Assembly: GCA_019239895.1 (NCBI GenBank)
Contig: JAFAZH010000050.1
Coordinates: 62,001-126,000, forward strand
Reading direction: 5' to 3'
Source of the DNA: Abditibacteriaceae bacterium
Lineage (GTDB): Bacteria > Armatimonadota > Abditibacteriia > Abditibacteriales > Abditibacteriaceae
DNA: 64,000 nt
Position 1 is the first letter of the stretch, and every line of letters begins with the position of its first letter. The notes under the pieces were generated by a model that ran no database searches, was not told the origin of the DNA, and saw only the letters and a list, made by a program, of their open reading frames with translations. A program made the position numbers and the translations under genes. Positions 1 through 7,311 of the stretch are shown here, one piece after another.

Positions 1-318
1 CACATGCACCGATTCATCAGAGTAGACTTTGCCGCTATCCCACAAATCACCATGCCGTTGCGCGAGGAACTGTGGATTACTGGCCGCTAAAATTCGATAG
101 GCGGTTTGCTGCTGGCCACGTTGCCGGGCTTGCAAAACCCAACTCAGTTGCGGCGGCAACGACTCAATCCCCAAGGGGTTCACCCGCGCGTCACATCTCA
201 GATTTCCTACGGTTAAGTTTTTGCTGTACGCCAAAGCCTTGGCGGGTTCCTGCCGGGTTATGCAGCAGGCCATAAACATGGCTACGATCAGAAGTACTCT
301 TAAATAAGGTTTAGGCAT
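1..318 (-). CDS. Alpha-L-rhamnosidase (GH78), N-terminal part, cut by window edge
   Basis: Reading the minus strand from an ATG at 316-318 gives 106 codons open to the window edge. After a hydrophobic leader (LLIVAMFMACC, possibly a lipoprotein signal with the Cys) comes the typical opening of family 78 rhamnosidases: LRCDARVNPLGI, then LSWVLQARQRGQQQTAYR, then GDLWDSGKV. This N-terminal beta-sandwich precedes the catalytic (alpha/alpha)6 barrel, which lies outside the window. The family removes terminal L-rhamnose from plant or algal polysaccharides and glycosides. An in-frame ATG at 345 is an alternative start; neither start has a clear Shine-Dalgarno. It is divergent from the heparinase-like gene at 445, so the two may share the 126 bp between them. 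Confidence 0.85.
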   Translation of the reverse strand, partial: MPKPYLRVLLIVAMFMACCITRQEPAKALAYSKNLTVGNLRCDARVNPLGIESLPPQLSWVLQARQRGQQQTAYRILAASNPQFLAQRHGDLWDSGKVYSDESVHV

Positions 319-444
319 AGAGGGGTGTGAAATCTTGCTTGGCATTGGGCTGTTAGAAGATTGAGGATAGAATCTAATTAACTCCCACAACCAAAGCCGC
401 CGTTGCTAATCTTCGGGCGGTCAAGGAAAGGCTAAGGATTAAAC

Positions 445-3369
445 ATGAGACCTGTTGCTGCTCTTTTAGTGTGTTTGAGCCTGGTAATCAATCCTATCAT
501 GAGAAAAGCCGCTCTGCCATCTGGCACTTCAAACTGGCCAGGCATTCAGGCGGTTCAGGCGGCAGAAGCGCAACCGGCCTCGCGCCTCACGAATGCGGCA
601 ACGCCTGATTATGGAGCCAAGGTCAGCTTAACGGTAGGTGCTGGCGCACGCAAAGACCCACAAACCGAGCCAGAAAGCGTTATAGACAATAATATTCACA
701 CCCGCCAGGTGGTGAGTGGTGCGCCTTACACTTTGACTATTACCTTGCCGTTTCGCGTGCCCGTAGAACGTCTGGCTTTTGCTGATTCGGATTATGCCAC
801 CGAATTGGCCCCCAAGGATTTAGAGATTACGCTCGATGACGGCACAGTGCTGCATCATACCCTGGAAGTCAAGCGGCCCGAAAAGCGCAAACCTATCTGG
901 CAAGAAGTGGCCGTCGGTAAAGAAGCCCAGACCATTAAAGTGACCGTGCTTTCCAACTACACCCTGAGCGATAAAGTGAACTGGGGCGGCCTGGCTGAGA
1001 TTGCGATTTTAACTCCCACCGATCTCGATGCAAAATTCAAGATTCCCGGCTATGACCCAAAGACCAAGCTGAATACTTTTGTGCATGTGCCATCTTTAAC
1101 GGATACTGGCACTACTTCACCGCAAAATGGTGGGCTAACAACCCCTAATGACACTCCCGTTCAATTACCACCCCATGCTGCGCCAGGCGAACACCCGCGT
1201 CTGTTGCTGACCCACCAAGAAGTAACGGAGCTAAAAACCAGCCTGCAACAAACGGAGCGTGGCAAGGCTGCCCTGGATCCCCTCGTCAAAGTGGCCGATG
1301 GTGCCCTAACCGCTCCGGTACAATTCCCTGATCCTAAGGGGCCACTGGCTCAGGTGCAAGATCGTGGTGATGCGGTTACTAAACAGCATGATCGTCTCTC
1401 CCTCAATGCGGGAACGCTTGGCCTGGCTTACACCCTGACCGGAGACCTCAAATATGCGCGCCGCGCCGGAGAAATTGTCCTAGGCTATGCGCAACGCTAT
1501 GCCGATTACCCCGAACACCAGGGCGTCAATCGCAACGATACAGGCAAGGTCATGGGCCAGCGTCTCTCGGAGGCGATGTGGCTTATTCCCTTAATCGAAA
1601 GCTATGACTACATCTACGACAGCGGCGTGCTGACCGCAGCCGATAAACAGCAAATCGAAACGCAACTGCTCCGCCCCGCCATCACCTTTATCTGGCGTAA
1701 GGAACCGGCAACCGAAGTCGCCGAGCGTGACCGTCGCAACCCGAACTGGCGCACGGCCCAGCCTGCCCCCAGTGATGGCAAGCCGGTTGGCAATTGGCTG
1801 AACTATTACAATTCAGCCACCATGATGACCGGAGCCATACTGAATGATCAAAATATGTTGGATATGGCGGCGGCCAATTTCCGTGAGCTACTATCCAAAG
1901 GCATTGGCGCGGATGGCATGTGGAACGAGGGCGCTATCGGCTATCAGATGTTCGCTCTTACCGCAATGGTGCCCGGTTTTGAAACAGCGGCACGACAGGG
2001 CATTGACCTATGGGGGTTCGACCACAACCGCGTCAAGATGCTGTTTGACTCACCTCTGCGCTACGCTTATCCCGATGGCACGGCTCCCGGCATCCACGAT
2101 TCAGCCCGCACCCGCTTTGGCGACTGGTCTACAATGGTCTATGACTATGCCTATTTACGCTACCGCGACCCGCGTTATGCTTTCCTGACCAATGCCTCAC
2201 CACGCCAATTGCTGATGAGCGAAGCGGTTTATTTTCCAACACGGATTTACACCACATTGCCCGAACCGCAGGCGACTACATACCCCAGCACCGTCTTTGG
2301 CAATTTGGGCTATGCCATTCTGCGCCAACCGAATATCTACGCCCTGATGGATTACGGGCCGCACGGTGGGGTACATGGACATTACGACAAGCTTAACCTC
2401 GTACTATTTGGCACTGGCGCGGGTGGTAAGGGTGACGAACTGGGAGGCGAACCCGTCTTCCATCGCTATGAAGACCCGCTACACGATGAATGGACAAAGC
2501 AGACAGTTGCGCACAATACCATGACCGTAGACGAGCAATCACAACTGGCCTGCACGGGCGAACTACAACTCTTTGAATCCACGCCCCAGGTAAAATTGAT
2601 GCGTGCTCAAGCCTTAGCTTATCCTGGCGCGTTATTAGATCGCACGGTGATTGTGACAAGTGATGCCATTCTCGATTTGTATCATGGGCGCAGTGCTTTT
2701 GCGCGGACATGGGATCGCACCTTCCGCTACCAGGGCAAACTCGCGCAGTTTCCCACCGCACCTGTTGGGAATGCAGCCCCACTGGGTCAGCGCGATGGTT
2801 ATCAACATCTTCAAGTCGTGCAGCGCCAGCCAGCGGCTCAGTCGTGGCAGGCCACCTGGCAAACCACAGTGGGCGCGTTGAATTTGTCTCTCGCCGGGGC
2901 TGCGGGCCAGCAGGTGATTTTAGCGCAGGGGCCAGACAAAGAGCAGATGGCACTCGCCCGTCAGGAAGGCACAGCCGCCAACTTCGCCGCCGTTCTGGGC
3001 CTCGAAGCCTGGCACAATGGAGTGCAAGCAGCCCACTTCATAGCGCCGGATAATGCTCAGGACGCGACCCAACCTGTTGTTTTCGAAATGACCCAGCAAG
3101 ATGGCACGCGCACGCAAGTCATCATTTCGCATAAGCCAGGCCCCTGGCAAGCGTTGGGCTGGAATAGTGATGCCGCCGTGCTTTATATCCGGCAACATGG
3201 CGCGGAGTTAAGAGTGCTATTAGCCGGAGGCACCTTTGCTCAATCGGACGAGCTAACAACGCAGCGGCGGTTGCGCTTAGAGTTGCGGCAGCCAAGCGCA
3301 GGCAACTATCTGGCGGAACTGCGCGGGGGTAAGTTGGAGATAGTTTCCGCCTGGGCATCTAATCCCTGA
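445..3369 (+). CDS. Secreted heparinase II/III- or alginate-lyase-like polysaccharide lyase with N-terminal discoidin-like domain
   Basis: The 974-residue protein has an N-terminal hydrophobic signal segment (VAALLVCLSLVINPI). Residues about 55-195 look like an F5/8 type C (discoidin) sugar-binding beta-sandwich. From about residue 245 (HPRLLLTHQEVTEL) it resembles the alpha/alpha toroid of alginate lyase/heparinase proteins, including LGLAYTLTGDLKYARRA. A C-terminal beta-sheet domain carries heparinase II/III-type motifs: HGHYDKLNL near residue 643 and TVAHNTMTVDEQSQ near 690. These enzymes cleave uronic-acid-containing polysaccharides by beta-elimination. Substrate cannot be told from sequence; the adjacent rhamnosidase would suit a rhamnose/uronate polymer (inference). 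A dyad-rich repeat follows 11 bp after the stop. Confidence 0.82.
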   Translation: MRPVAALLVCLSLVINPIMRKAALPSGTSNWPGIQAVQAAEAQPASRLTNAATPDYGAKVSLTVGAGARKDPQTEPESVIDNNIHTRQVVSGAPYTLTITLPFRVPVERLAFADSDYATELAPKDLEITLDDGTVLHHTLEVKRPEKRKPIWQEVAVGKEAQTIKVTVLSNYTLSDKVNWGGLAEIAILTPTDLDAKFKIPGYDPKTKLNTFVHVPSLTDTGTTSPQNGGLTTPNDTPVQLPPHAAPGEHPRLLLTHQEVTELKTSLQQTERGKAALDPLVKVADGALTAPVQFPDPKGPLAQVQDRGDAVTKQHDRLSLNAGTLGLAYTLTGDLKYARRAGEIVLGYAQRYADYPEHQGVNRNDTGKVMGQRLSEAMWLIPLIESYDYIYDSGVLTAADKQQIETQLLRPAITFIWRKEPATEVAERDRRNPNWRTAQPAPSDGKPVGNWLNYYNSATMMTGAILNDQNMLDMAAANFRELLSKGIGADGMWNEGAIGYQMFALTAMVPGFETAARQGIDLWGFDHNRVKMLFDSPLRYAYPDGTAPGIHDSARTRFGDWSTMVYDYAYLRYRDPRYAFLTNASPRQLLMSEAVYFPTRIYTTLPEPQATTYPSTVFGNLGYAILRQPNIYALMDYGPHGGVHGHYDKLNLVLFGTGAGGKGDELGGEPVFHRYEDPLHDEWTKQTVAHNTMTVDEQSQLACTGELQLFESTPQVKLMRAQALAYPGALLDRTVIVTSDAILDLYHGRSAFARTWDRTFRYQGKLAQFPTAPVGNAAPLGQRDGYQHLQVVQRQPAAQSWQATWQTTVGALNLSLAGAAGQQVILAQGPDKEQMALARQEGTAANFAAVLGLEAWHNGVQAAHFIAPDNAQDATQPVVFEMTQQDGTRTQVIISHKPGPWQALGWNSDAAVLYIRQHGAELRVLLAGGTFAQSDELTTQRRLRLELRQPSAGNYLAELRGGKLEIVSAWASNP

Positions 3370-3379
3370 TAGGTAACCC

Positions 3380-3521
3380 AAGTTACTACCAAAGGCCCAG
3401 TGGTTGAAACCACGGGCTGCAAAACCGAGTCCGCCTGCGCGGACTATAGCCCCAGTCGCCGCAGGGCGACTTTATTTTGCAGCCCGTGAATTGATTCACG
3501 GCACTAATCGGTAGCAACTAA
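3380..3521. repeat. REP/BIME-like composite palindromic element, copy 1
   Basis: About 140 bp made of nested dyads. The outer arms are near-inverse (AGTTACTACC / GGTAGCAACT). Inside are hairpins GTGGTTGAAACCAC, AGTCCGCCTGCGCGGACT, AGTCGCC-GCAG-GGCGACT and GTGAATTGATTCAC. GGGCTGCAAAAC and TTTTGCAGCCC form an intermediate inverted pair. It sits between convergent genes (heparinase-like, DUF1080). A second copy lies at 19897-20032, and related single units flank the transposase at 31146, which is probably the mobilising enzyme (inference). Confidence 0.85.
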
Positions 3522-3526
3522 GTGCA

Positions 3527-4552
3527 TTAGCGACTTTTACTGACGCTTTTATTGACTACCCAGATATTACGATAGACCACAGGATTGCCATGATTCTGTA
3601 AGTGGATGGGGCCGGGTTGCGGGCCTTCAAGTTTGCCGCCTGTTGTTTGCGAGGTGAATGCCTGGTTGTCGTGGATTTTGACGCCGTTGTGCCAGATGGT
3701 CGCCCTCGCATTAGCGACTTTCTGACCACTGGCAGCATAGCGAGCGGCTTTAAAATCAATATCATAGGTCTGCCACGACAGCGGGGGGTAGCACATATTC
3801 ACCAGGGGCTTGGCCTGATGGTAAAAGCCGCCGCACTCATTGTCTTCGCCCGTTAAGCCAAAACTATCGAGCACCTGACACTCGTAGCGATTCTGCAAAT
3901 ATACCCCGCTATTGCCCCGCGCCTGCCCCCTAGCTTTGGGCATAAAGGGCAAGCGAAACTCCAGATGCAATCTAAAATCCCGAAAGCTCTTTTTAGTGGT
4001 GGTGCCCCAGTGCAAGAAATGTCCTTCGATTAATTGCCCGTTCTCCCATTCGTTCGTGTTGCGGCCATCAAAAAGAATAACGGCTCCCCTGGGCGGCTTG
4101 GCACCCTCGGTGGAACTATGACGAACGATGTGCTGAAGCTTAAAGTGTTGACCCGTCGCCATTGTGCCAGACAATACACCAGCGCGGATGTTGCCTGCCC
4201 AACCCGCACCAGAAACACGAACCACACTTCCTAGCCCTTTAGTGGGTAACAGAGCAGCGGATACTTTAGTGCGAGTCCTACCGTCCCAACCCATGCTCGG
4301 TAAACCACCCTTCAAGAAATACACATCAAACTTACCATCACCAACAGCCACTACCTGCGCACCCCATTGCTGCCCGCTTGTGGTATGGCCCACGTATTCG
4401 CCCTGCACCTTAAAATCGGCTCCGGCCTGTGCCGGGTCGGTAATCGCTTCTTGCGCAGCGCAGGCGACACGCACCGCTATGGCACCTACTACTATGATTA
4501 AAAACACGCCAGCGCATTGACGCACTTTGGGGTTATTGATCGGGTCTCGCAT
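3527..4552 (-). CDS. Secreted DUF1080 (3-keto-disaccharide hydrolase-like) protein
   Basis: The 341-residue protein has an N-terminal hydrophobic segment (VFLIIVVGAIAVRVACA), consistent with export or membrane anchoring. The C-terminal 190 residues form a DUF1080 / concanavalin-like fold: AVILFDGRNTNEWENG, then FRDFRLHLEFRLPFMP, GNSGVYLQNRYECQVLDSFG, a cysteine/glycine stretch (NECGGFY) and HLQNHGNPVVYRNIWV at the end. Members of this family are linked to hydrolysis of 3-keto-glycosides and are common in carbohydrate-degrading bacteria. Residues about 45-140 form a separate less-recognised beta-rich region. A strong Shine-Dalgarno (AGGAGG) sits just upstream of the ATG at 4552. Confidence 0.85.
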   Translation of the reverse strand: MRDPINNPKVRQCAGVFLIIVVGAIAVRVACAAQEAITDPAQAGADFKVQGEYVGHTTSGQQWGAQVVAVGDGKFDVYFLKGGLPSMGWDGRTRTKVSAALLPTKGLGSVVRVSGAGWAGNIRAGVLSGTMATGQHFKLQHIVRHSSTEGAKPPRGAVILFDGRNTNEWENGQLIEGHFLHWGTTTKKSFRDFRLHLEFRLPFMPKARGQARGNSGVYLQNRYECQVLDSFGLTGEDNECGGFYHQAKPLVNMCYPPLSWQTYDIDFKAARYAASGQKVANARATIWHNGVKIHDNQAFTSQTTGGKLEGPQPGPIHLQNHGNPVVYRNIWVVNKSVSKSR

Positions 4553-4644
4553 AAGCCTCCTGAGTAACAGTCGAGAGATAAAAAGTATGGCTTACGACTG
4601 GCGTTACTTACAACGTATGGTTAAATAAGGTGGAGAGGTATGAA

Positions 4645-5493
4645 ATGCAAATTGGAATCAATGTGATGCTGTGGACGGCCTCGCCAGGCAAAGCGCACCA
4701 CAAATTGTTAGCTCAGTTATGTTCTATCGGTTACGATTTAGTCGAGTTGCCGGTGTTCTCACCCACGACATTTCCCGTCCATGAAGTGCGCGAAATACTG
4801 GAAGCGACGGGCTTAGCAGTTACTTGCTCCGGTGCGCTACCACCTGAATCAAGTCTGATTTCAGCCGACACCAGAGAAGCGCAATGCGGCACCGATTATA
4901 TGCAACGCAGCATAGATGTGTGTGCGGCGCTGGGTGCGCCGATTTTCTGCGGCCCGCTCTTTCATCCGGTCGGCAGTTTTACGGGTCATGCGCCTACGGC
5001 AGAGGAACGGAGCCGTTACATTGAAAGGATGCGCCCTCTTGCCGATTACGCCGCTGCCAGAAATGTGCGTATCGCTATTGAGCCGCTAAATCGTTTCGAG
5101 ACCCACTTCTTAAATACATTGGGCGATGGTAGCGACATCGTTCGAGAATTAGCTCATCCCGCCGTTGGCCTCTTATCCGATACCTTTCATCAGCATATCG
5201 AAGAAACCGATGCCAGCACCCCTTTAAAGGCTGCCAGGGATGCGGTGATTCACGTTCACGCCAGTGAGAATCATCGCGGCTGTCCTGGTCGAGGCCAGGT
5301 GCGCTGGGAGGAATGGGCCGGGGCCTTAAAAGCGATGGGGTATGATGGCCGCGTTGTGGTGGAAAGCTTTGGCGCGGGCCTGCCCGAACTGGCAGCAGCA
5401 ACACGGGTATGGCGCGACCTCACCGGCGACCCGTTAGTTTTAGCTGGCGAGGCATTGCCCTTCGTACAAAAGACATTGGCATTACACACCTAA
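4645..5493 (+). CDS. Sugar epimerase/isomerase, xylose-isomerase-like TIM barrel (D-tagatose/psicose 3-epimerase type)
   Basis: A cytosolic TIM-barrel protein of 282 residues starting at MQIGINVMLW. Metal- and substrate-binding residues of the ketose 3-epimerase group are visible in order: Glu in IEPLNRFE, Asp/His in SDTFHQHIEE, His in IHVHASENHRG and Glu in VVVESFG. The family interconverts ketoses at C3 using Mn or Co. The ATG at 4645 is preferred over the in-frame GTG at 4630, because GGAGAGG lies at a proper distance before it. It is divergent from the DUF1080 gene, fits intracellular processing of released or oxidised sugars, and its exact substrate is unknown. Confidence 0.85.
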   Translation: MQIGINVMLWTASPGKAHHKLLAQLCSIGYDLVELPVFSPTTFPVHEVREILEATGLAVTCSGALPPESSLISADTREAQCGTDYMQRSIDVCAALGAPIFCGPLFHPVGSFTGHAPTAEERSRYIERMRPLADYAAARNVRIAIEPLNRFETHFLNTLGDGSDIVRELAHPAVGLLSDTFHQHIEETDASTPLKAARDAVIHVHASENHRGCPGRGQVRWEEWAGALKAMGYDGRVVVESFGAGLPELAAATRVWRDLTGDPLVLAGEALPFVQKTLALHT

Positions 5494-5601
5494 TGAATTA
5501 TAAGCATTTTGGTGTTAAAAGCTGCCGGAGCATCCGCCTATCCTGCACATTTAATAAGATGCATAAACAAAAACACCAGGGTATTAACCCCGGTGTTTTG
5601 C

Positions 5602-5677
5602 TGGCTGGGGAAGTAGGGCTCGAACCTACAGTTTCCTGATCCAGAATCAGGTGCCTTACCAGTTTGGCCATTCCCCA
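5602..5677 (-). tRNA. tRNA-Gln (anticodon CTG)
   Basis: The minus strand folds as a full 76-nt cloverleaf. The acceptor TGGGGAA pairs with TTCCCCA, the anticodon stem CCTGA/TCAGG encloses loop TTCTGGA, and the T arm is GTAGG-TTCGAGC-CCTAC. A genomically encoded CCA end follows discriminator G. The anticodon CTG reads CAG (glutamine). Confidence 0.95.
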
Positions 5678-5684
5678 ATATTCT

Positions 5685-5808
5685 ATAATTTTGAGTTTTG
5701 AATGCTGAATTTTGAATTTAACACGTAAAGTGTAATGCTGAACCAGACGAACTTCAAGTCCGTAGTTCCCATTATTCACAACTCAACACTCACAATTCAA
5801 CACTAACT
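5685..5808. repeat. Imperfect intergenic palindrome between two tRNA genes
   Basis: A GAGTTTTGAAT-type left side (TTTTGAGTTTTGAATGCTGA) faces a right side (CAATTCAACACTAACTCAA) that is its approximate inverse complement. The loop is about 60 nt and contains a small dyad around ACTTCAAGTCC. It resembles the TTTTGAGTTATGAG palindrome at 44382-44445. The arms are degenerate, so it may be an old copy. Confidence 0.5.
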
Positions 5809-5810
5809 CA

Positions 5811-5881
5811 AGGTCGCGACCGGAATCGAACCGATGTACACGGTTTTGCAGACCGCTGCCTAACCTCTCGGCCACGCGACC
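5811..5881 (-). tRNA. tRNA-Cys (anticodon GCA)
   Basis: The minus strand gives a 71-nt cloverleaf. The acceptor GGTCGCG pairs with CGCGACC, the anticodon stem GCGGT/ACCGT encloses loop CTGCAAA, and the T loop is TTCGATT. Unlike the neighbouring tRNA-Gln, no CCA is encoded, so this organism needs a CCA-adding enzyme. Confidence 0.95.
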
Positions 5882-6036
5882 ATTAATCTGTTTTTAGTTT
5901 AACGAAAAACCTTTATGGAGGATAGCCCCCTTGGAGCCTCCCGTCAAGGGATGCTACCCCTCCCACATCGCTTAGGCATAAGTCCAGAGCCTCAACTTCT
6001 CACGCTTTAAAATCCCTATTGAAATTAGGAGGCAAG

Positions 6037-6156
6037 ATGGTAACAGGGCATTCTACTTGCTCCAAAACTCTTCATTCAACGGTAAGCTCAAGCGTGAAGA
6101 CTGGTTGCCAGTTCATGCCAAGACCGCAAGTTGAAGTTTTAGTGAGGCAGCTATGA
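6037..6156 (+). CDS. Candidate 39-residue leader or small protein, overlapping the STAS gene start
   Basis: A 39-codon ORF (MVTGHSTCSKTLHS...) is preceded by the strongest Shine-Dalgarno of this neighbourhood (TTAGGAGG, 4 nt before the ATG). Its TGA overlaps the STAS start in an ATGA arrangement, the classic sign of translational coupling. The peptide has no recognisable domain and is serine/threonine rich. It could be a genuine small protein, a regulatory leader, or chance. The STAS gene itself has only a weak GTGAGG signal, which favours a role for this ORF. Confidence 0.4.
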   Translation: MVTGHSTCSKTLHSTVSSSVKTGCQFMPRPQVEVLVRQL

Positions 6157-6524
6157 GTACCATCAGTGATAATGAGCTAAGTGTCCAATCTACTACGGAA
6201 GTTGTGGCCGACAAAGAAGTGCAAGTCCTGCACTGTCGTGGCGACGTTGACACTAAGACTTTTGACAGCTTCCAAGCCGCAATGTTACAACCTCTGGAAC
6301 AACAGCACTGTCATATCATTGTGGACATGAGCGGTGTGACTTATATTCATTCCACGGGCTATGGCTTGCTTCTAACTGTGCAGCGCCAGGCGCAAGCCGC
6401 TGGCGGTAAATTGGTCGTTGCTGGCTTCTCGTCTAAGGTTGGTAGTATCTTTCAGCTATTGGGGTTCGACCGAGTAATTCCCTCATTTCCTACTGTTGAG
6501 GAAGCATTACAAAGCTTTAGATAG
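6153..6524 (+). CDS. STAS-domain anti-sigma-factor antagonist (SpoIIAA/RsbV-like)
   Basis: A single STAS domain of 123 residues. The core strand and loop HIIVDMSGVTYIHSTGYGLL matches the SpoIIAA/RsbV phosphorylation loop. The serine of HSTG is the expected residue phosphorylated by the partner kinase. Unphosphorylated antagonists bind the anti-sigma kinase and free the sigma factor. The gene immediately downstream encodes such a kinase, so the pair is a partner-switching module. No cognate sigma factor or PP2C phosphatase lies next to it. Confidence 0.9.
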   Translation: MSTISDNELSVQSTTEVVADKEVQVLHCRGDVDTKTFDSFQAAMLQPLEQQHCHIIVDMSGVTYIHSTGYGLLLTVQRQAQAAGGKLVVAGFSSKVGSIFQLLGFDRVIPSFPTVEEALQSFR

Positions 6525-6561
6525 AGCCTTAAAATTTCAGATCAAGAATTTCATAAATAGA

Positions 6562-7065
6562 ATGCCTCCTAATCCACCTGCCGCTTCCACAACCCAAGCC
6601 ACTTTCTGGTCGTTTGACGGCGCTCCTCAGGTCTTACAATCCTATAGGGCCGAATTTGCAGGCAGCCGTGATAGCCTCAAGGCGATCCGTGACCTGGCGG
6701 AAAGCGCGGCGGCCCACGCGCACATGGGCGAGATCGCCGTAACCGAATTTGAGATGGCAGTAGATGAAATTTGCGCTAATATCGTCGAGCACAGCTATGA
6801 GAAACATGGGAGCCATACCCTGTTGATCGAAATTGCTCTCTTCTCTAACCGTATAGAATGCATTGTTACCGACCACTCCGCCGTGCGCTTTCCGATCACC
6901 ACAGCCCCAACGCATGGTCTCGATTCCTTCTTTCAGGAAGAGCGCAAACGAGGCCTGGGCCTGGACATTATCCGCCACAGCCTGGATAAAGTCGAACACC
7001 AGTGGCTTAGTCCACAGGGAAACCAAACGCGCCTCATCAAGTTCTATAGTGGACAACAGCAATAG
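6562..7065 (+). CDS. RsbW/SpoIIAB-type anti-sigma serine kinase (HATPase_c)
   Basis: GHKL ATPase fold of the anti-sigma family, 167 residues from the ATG at 6562. The N box is VDEICANIVEHSY with the Mg-binding Asn. The G1-like Asp is in CIVTDHSAVRFPI, and the G2 lid is RKRGLGLDIIRHSLD. Such kinases phosphorylate their STAS antagonist and sequester a sigma factor or another target. The reading frame extends upstream to a TTG at 6496 overlapping the STAS gene; that extension has no domain similarity, so the ATG is preferred although its Shine-Dalgarno is poor. Confidence 0.87.
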   Translation: MPPNPPAASTTQATFWSFDGAPQVLQSYRAEFAGSRDSLKAIRDLAESAAAHAHMGEIAVTEFEMAVDEICANIVEHSYEKHGSHTLLIEIALFSNRIECIVTDHSAVRFPITTAPTHGLDSFFQEERKRGLGLDIIRHSLDKVEHQWLSPQGNQTRLIKFYSGQQQ

Positions 7066-7213
7066 CGGGGATCGCTTGTTCCATCTCTTGCACCCCTTAG
7101 CTTATGGCCTGTTAGCGACTGGCCTGCCGCCACAAATTGCTCCACCAGATAGCAACCTGCTTCTTAACTTTCGCTGACTTGTCAATCTTCATTCTATGAT
7201 GCTGTTCTGGCTA

Positions 7214-7242
7214 TTGTTGAGCAGTTTTGCGCCAGGTATAGT
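7214..7242 (+). promoter_or_regulatory. Candidate sigma-70 promoter for the GH2 gene
   Basis: TTGTTG, a 17-nt spacer, then TATAGT, placed 70 nt before the preferred start at 7312. The rest of the 228-bp gap after the kinase gene shows no gene. Called from consensus resemblance only. Confidence 0.35.
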
Positions 7243-7311
7243 GAATGTAAAACTTGGAAGTAAGCCCTCCTGCTCGGCTCCCGTGCATCCACTGTGAAGC
7301 CATTTCCTATC

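Noticed and set aside
72..275. Plus-strand 67-codon frame at the window start
   Set aside because: The opposite strand carries a clear GH78 N-terminus across the same bases.
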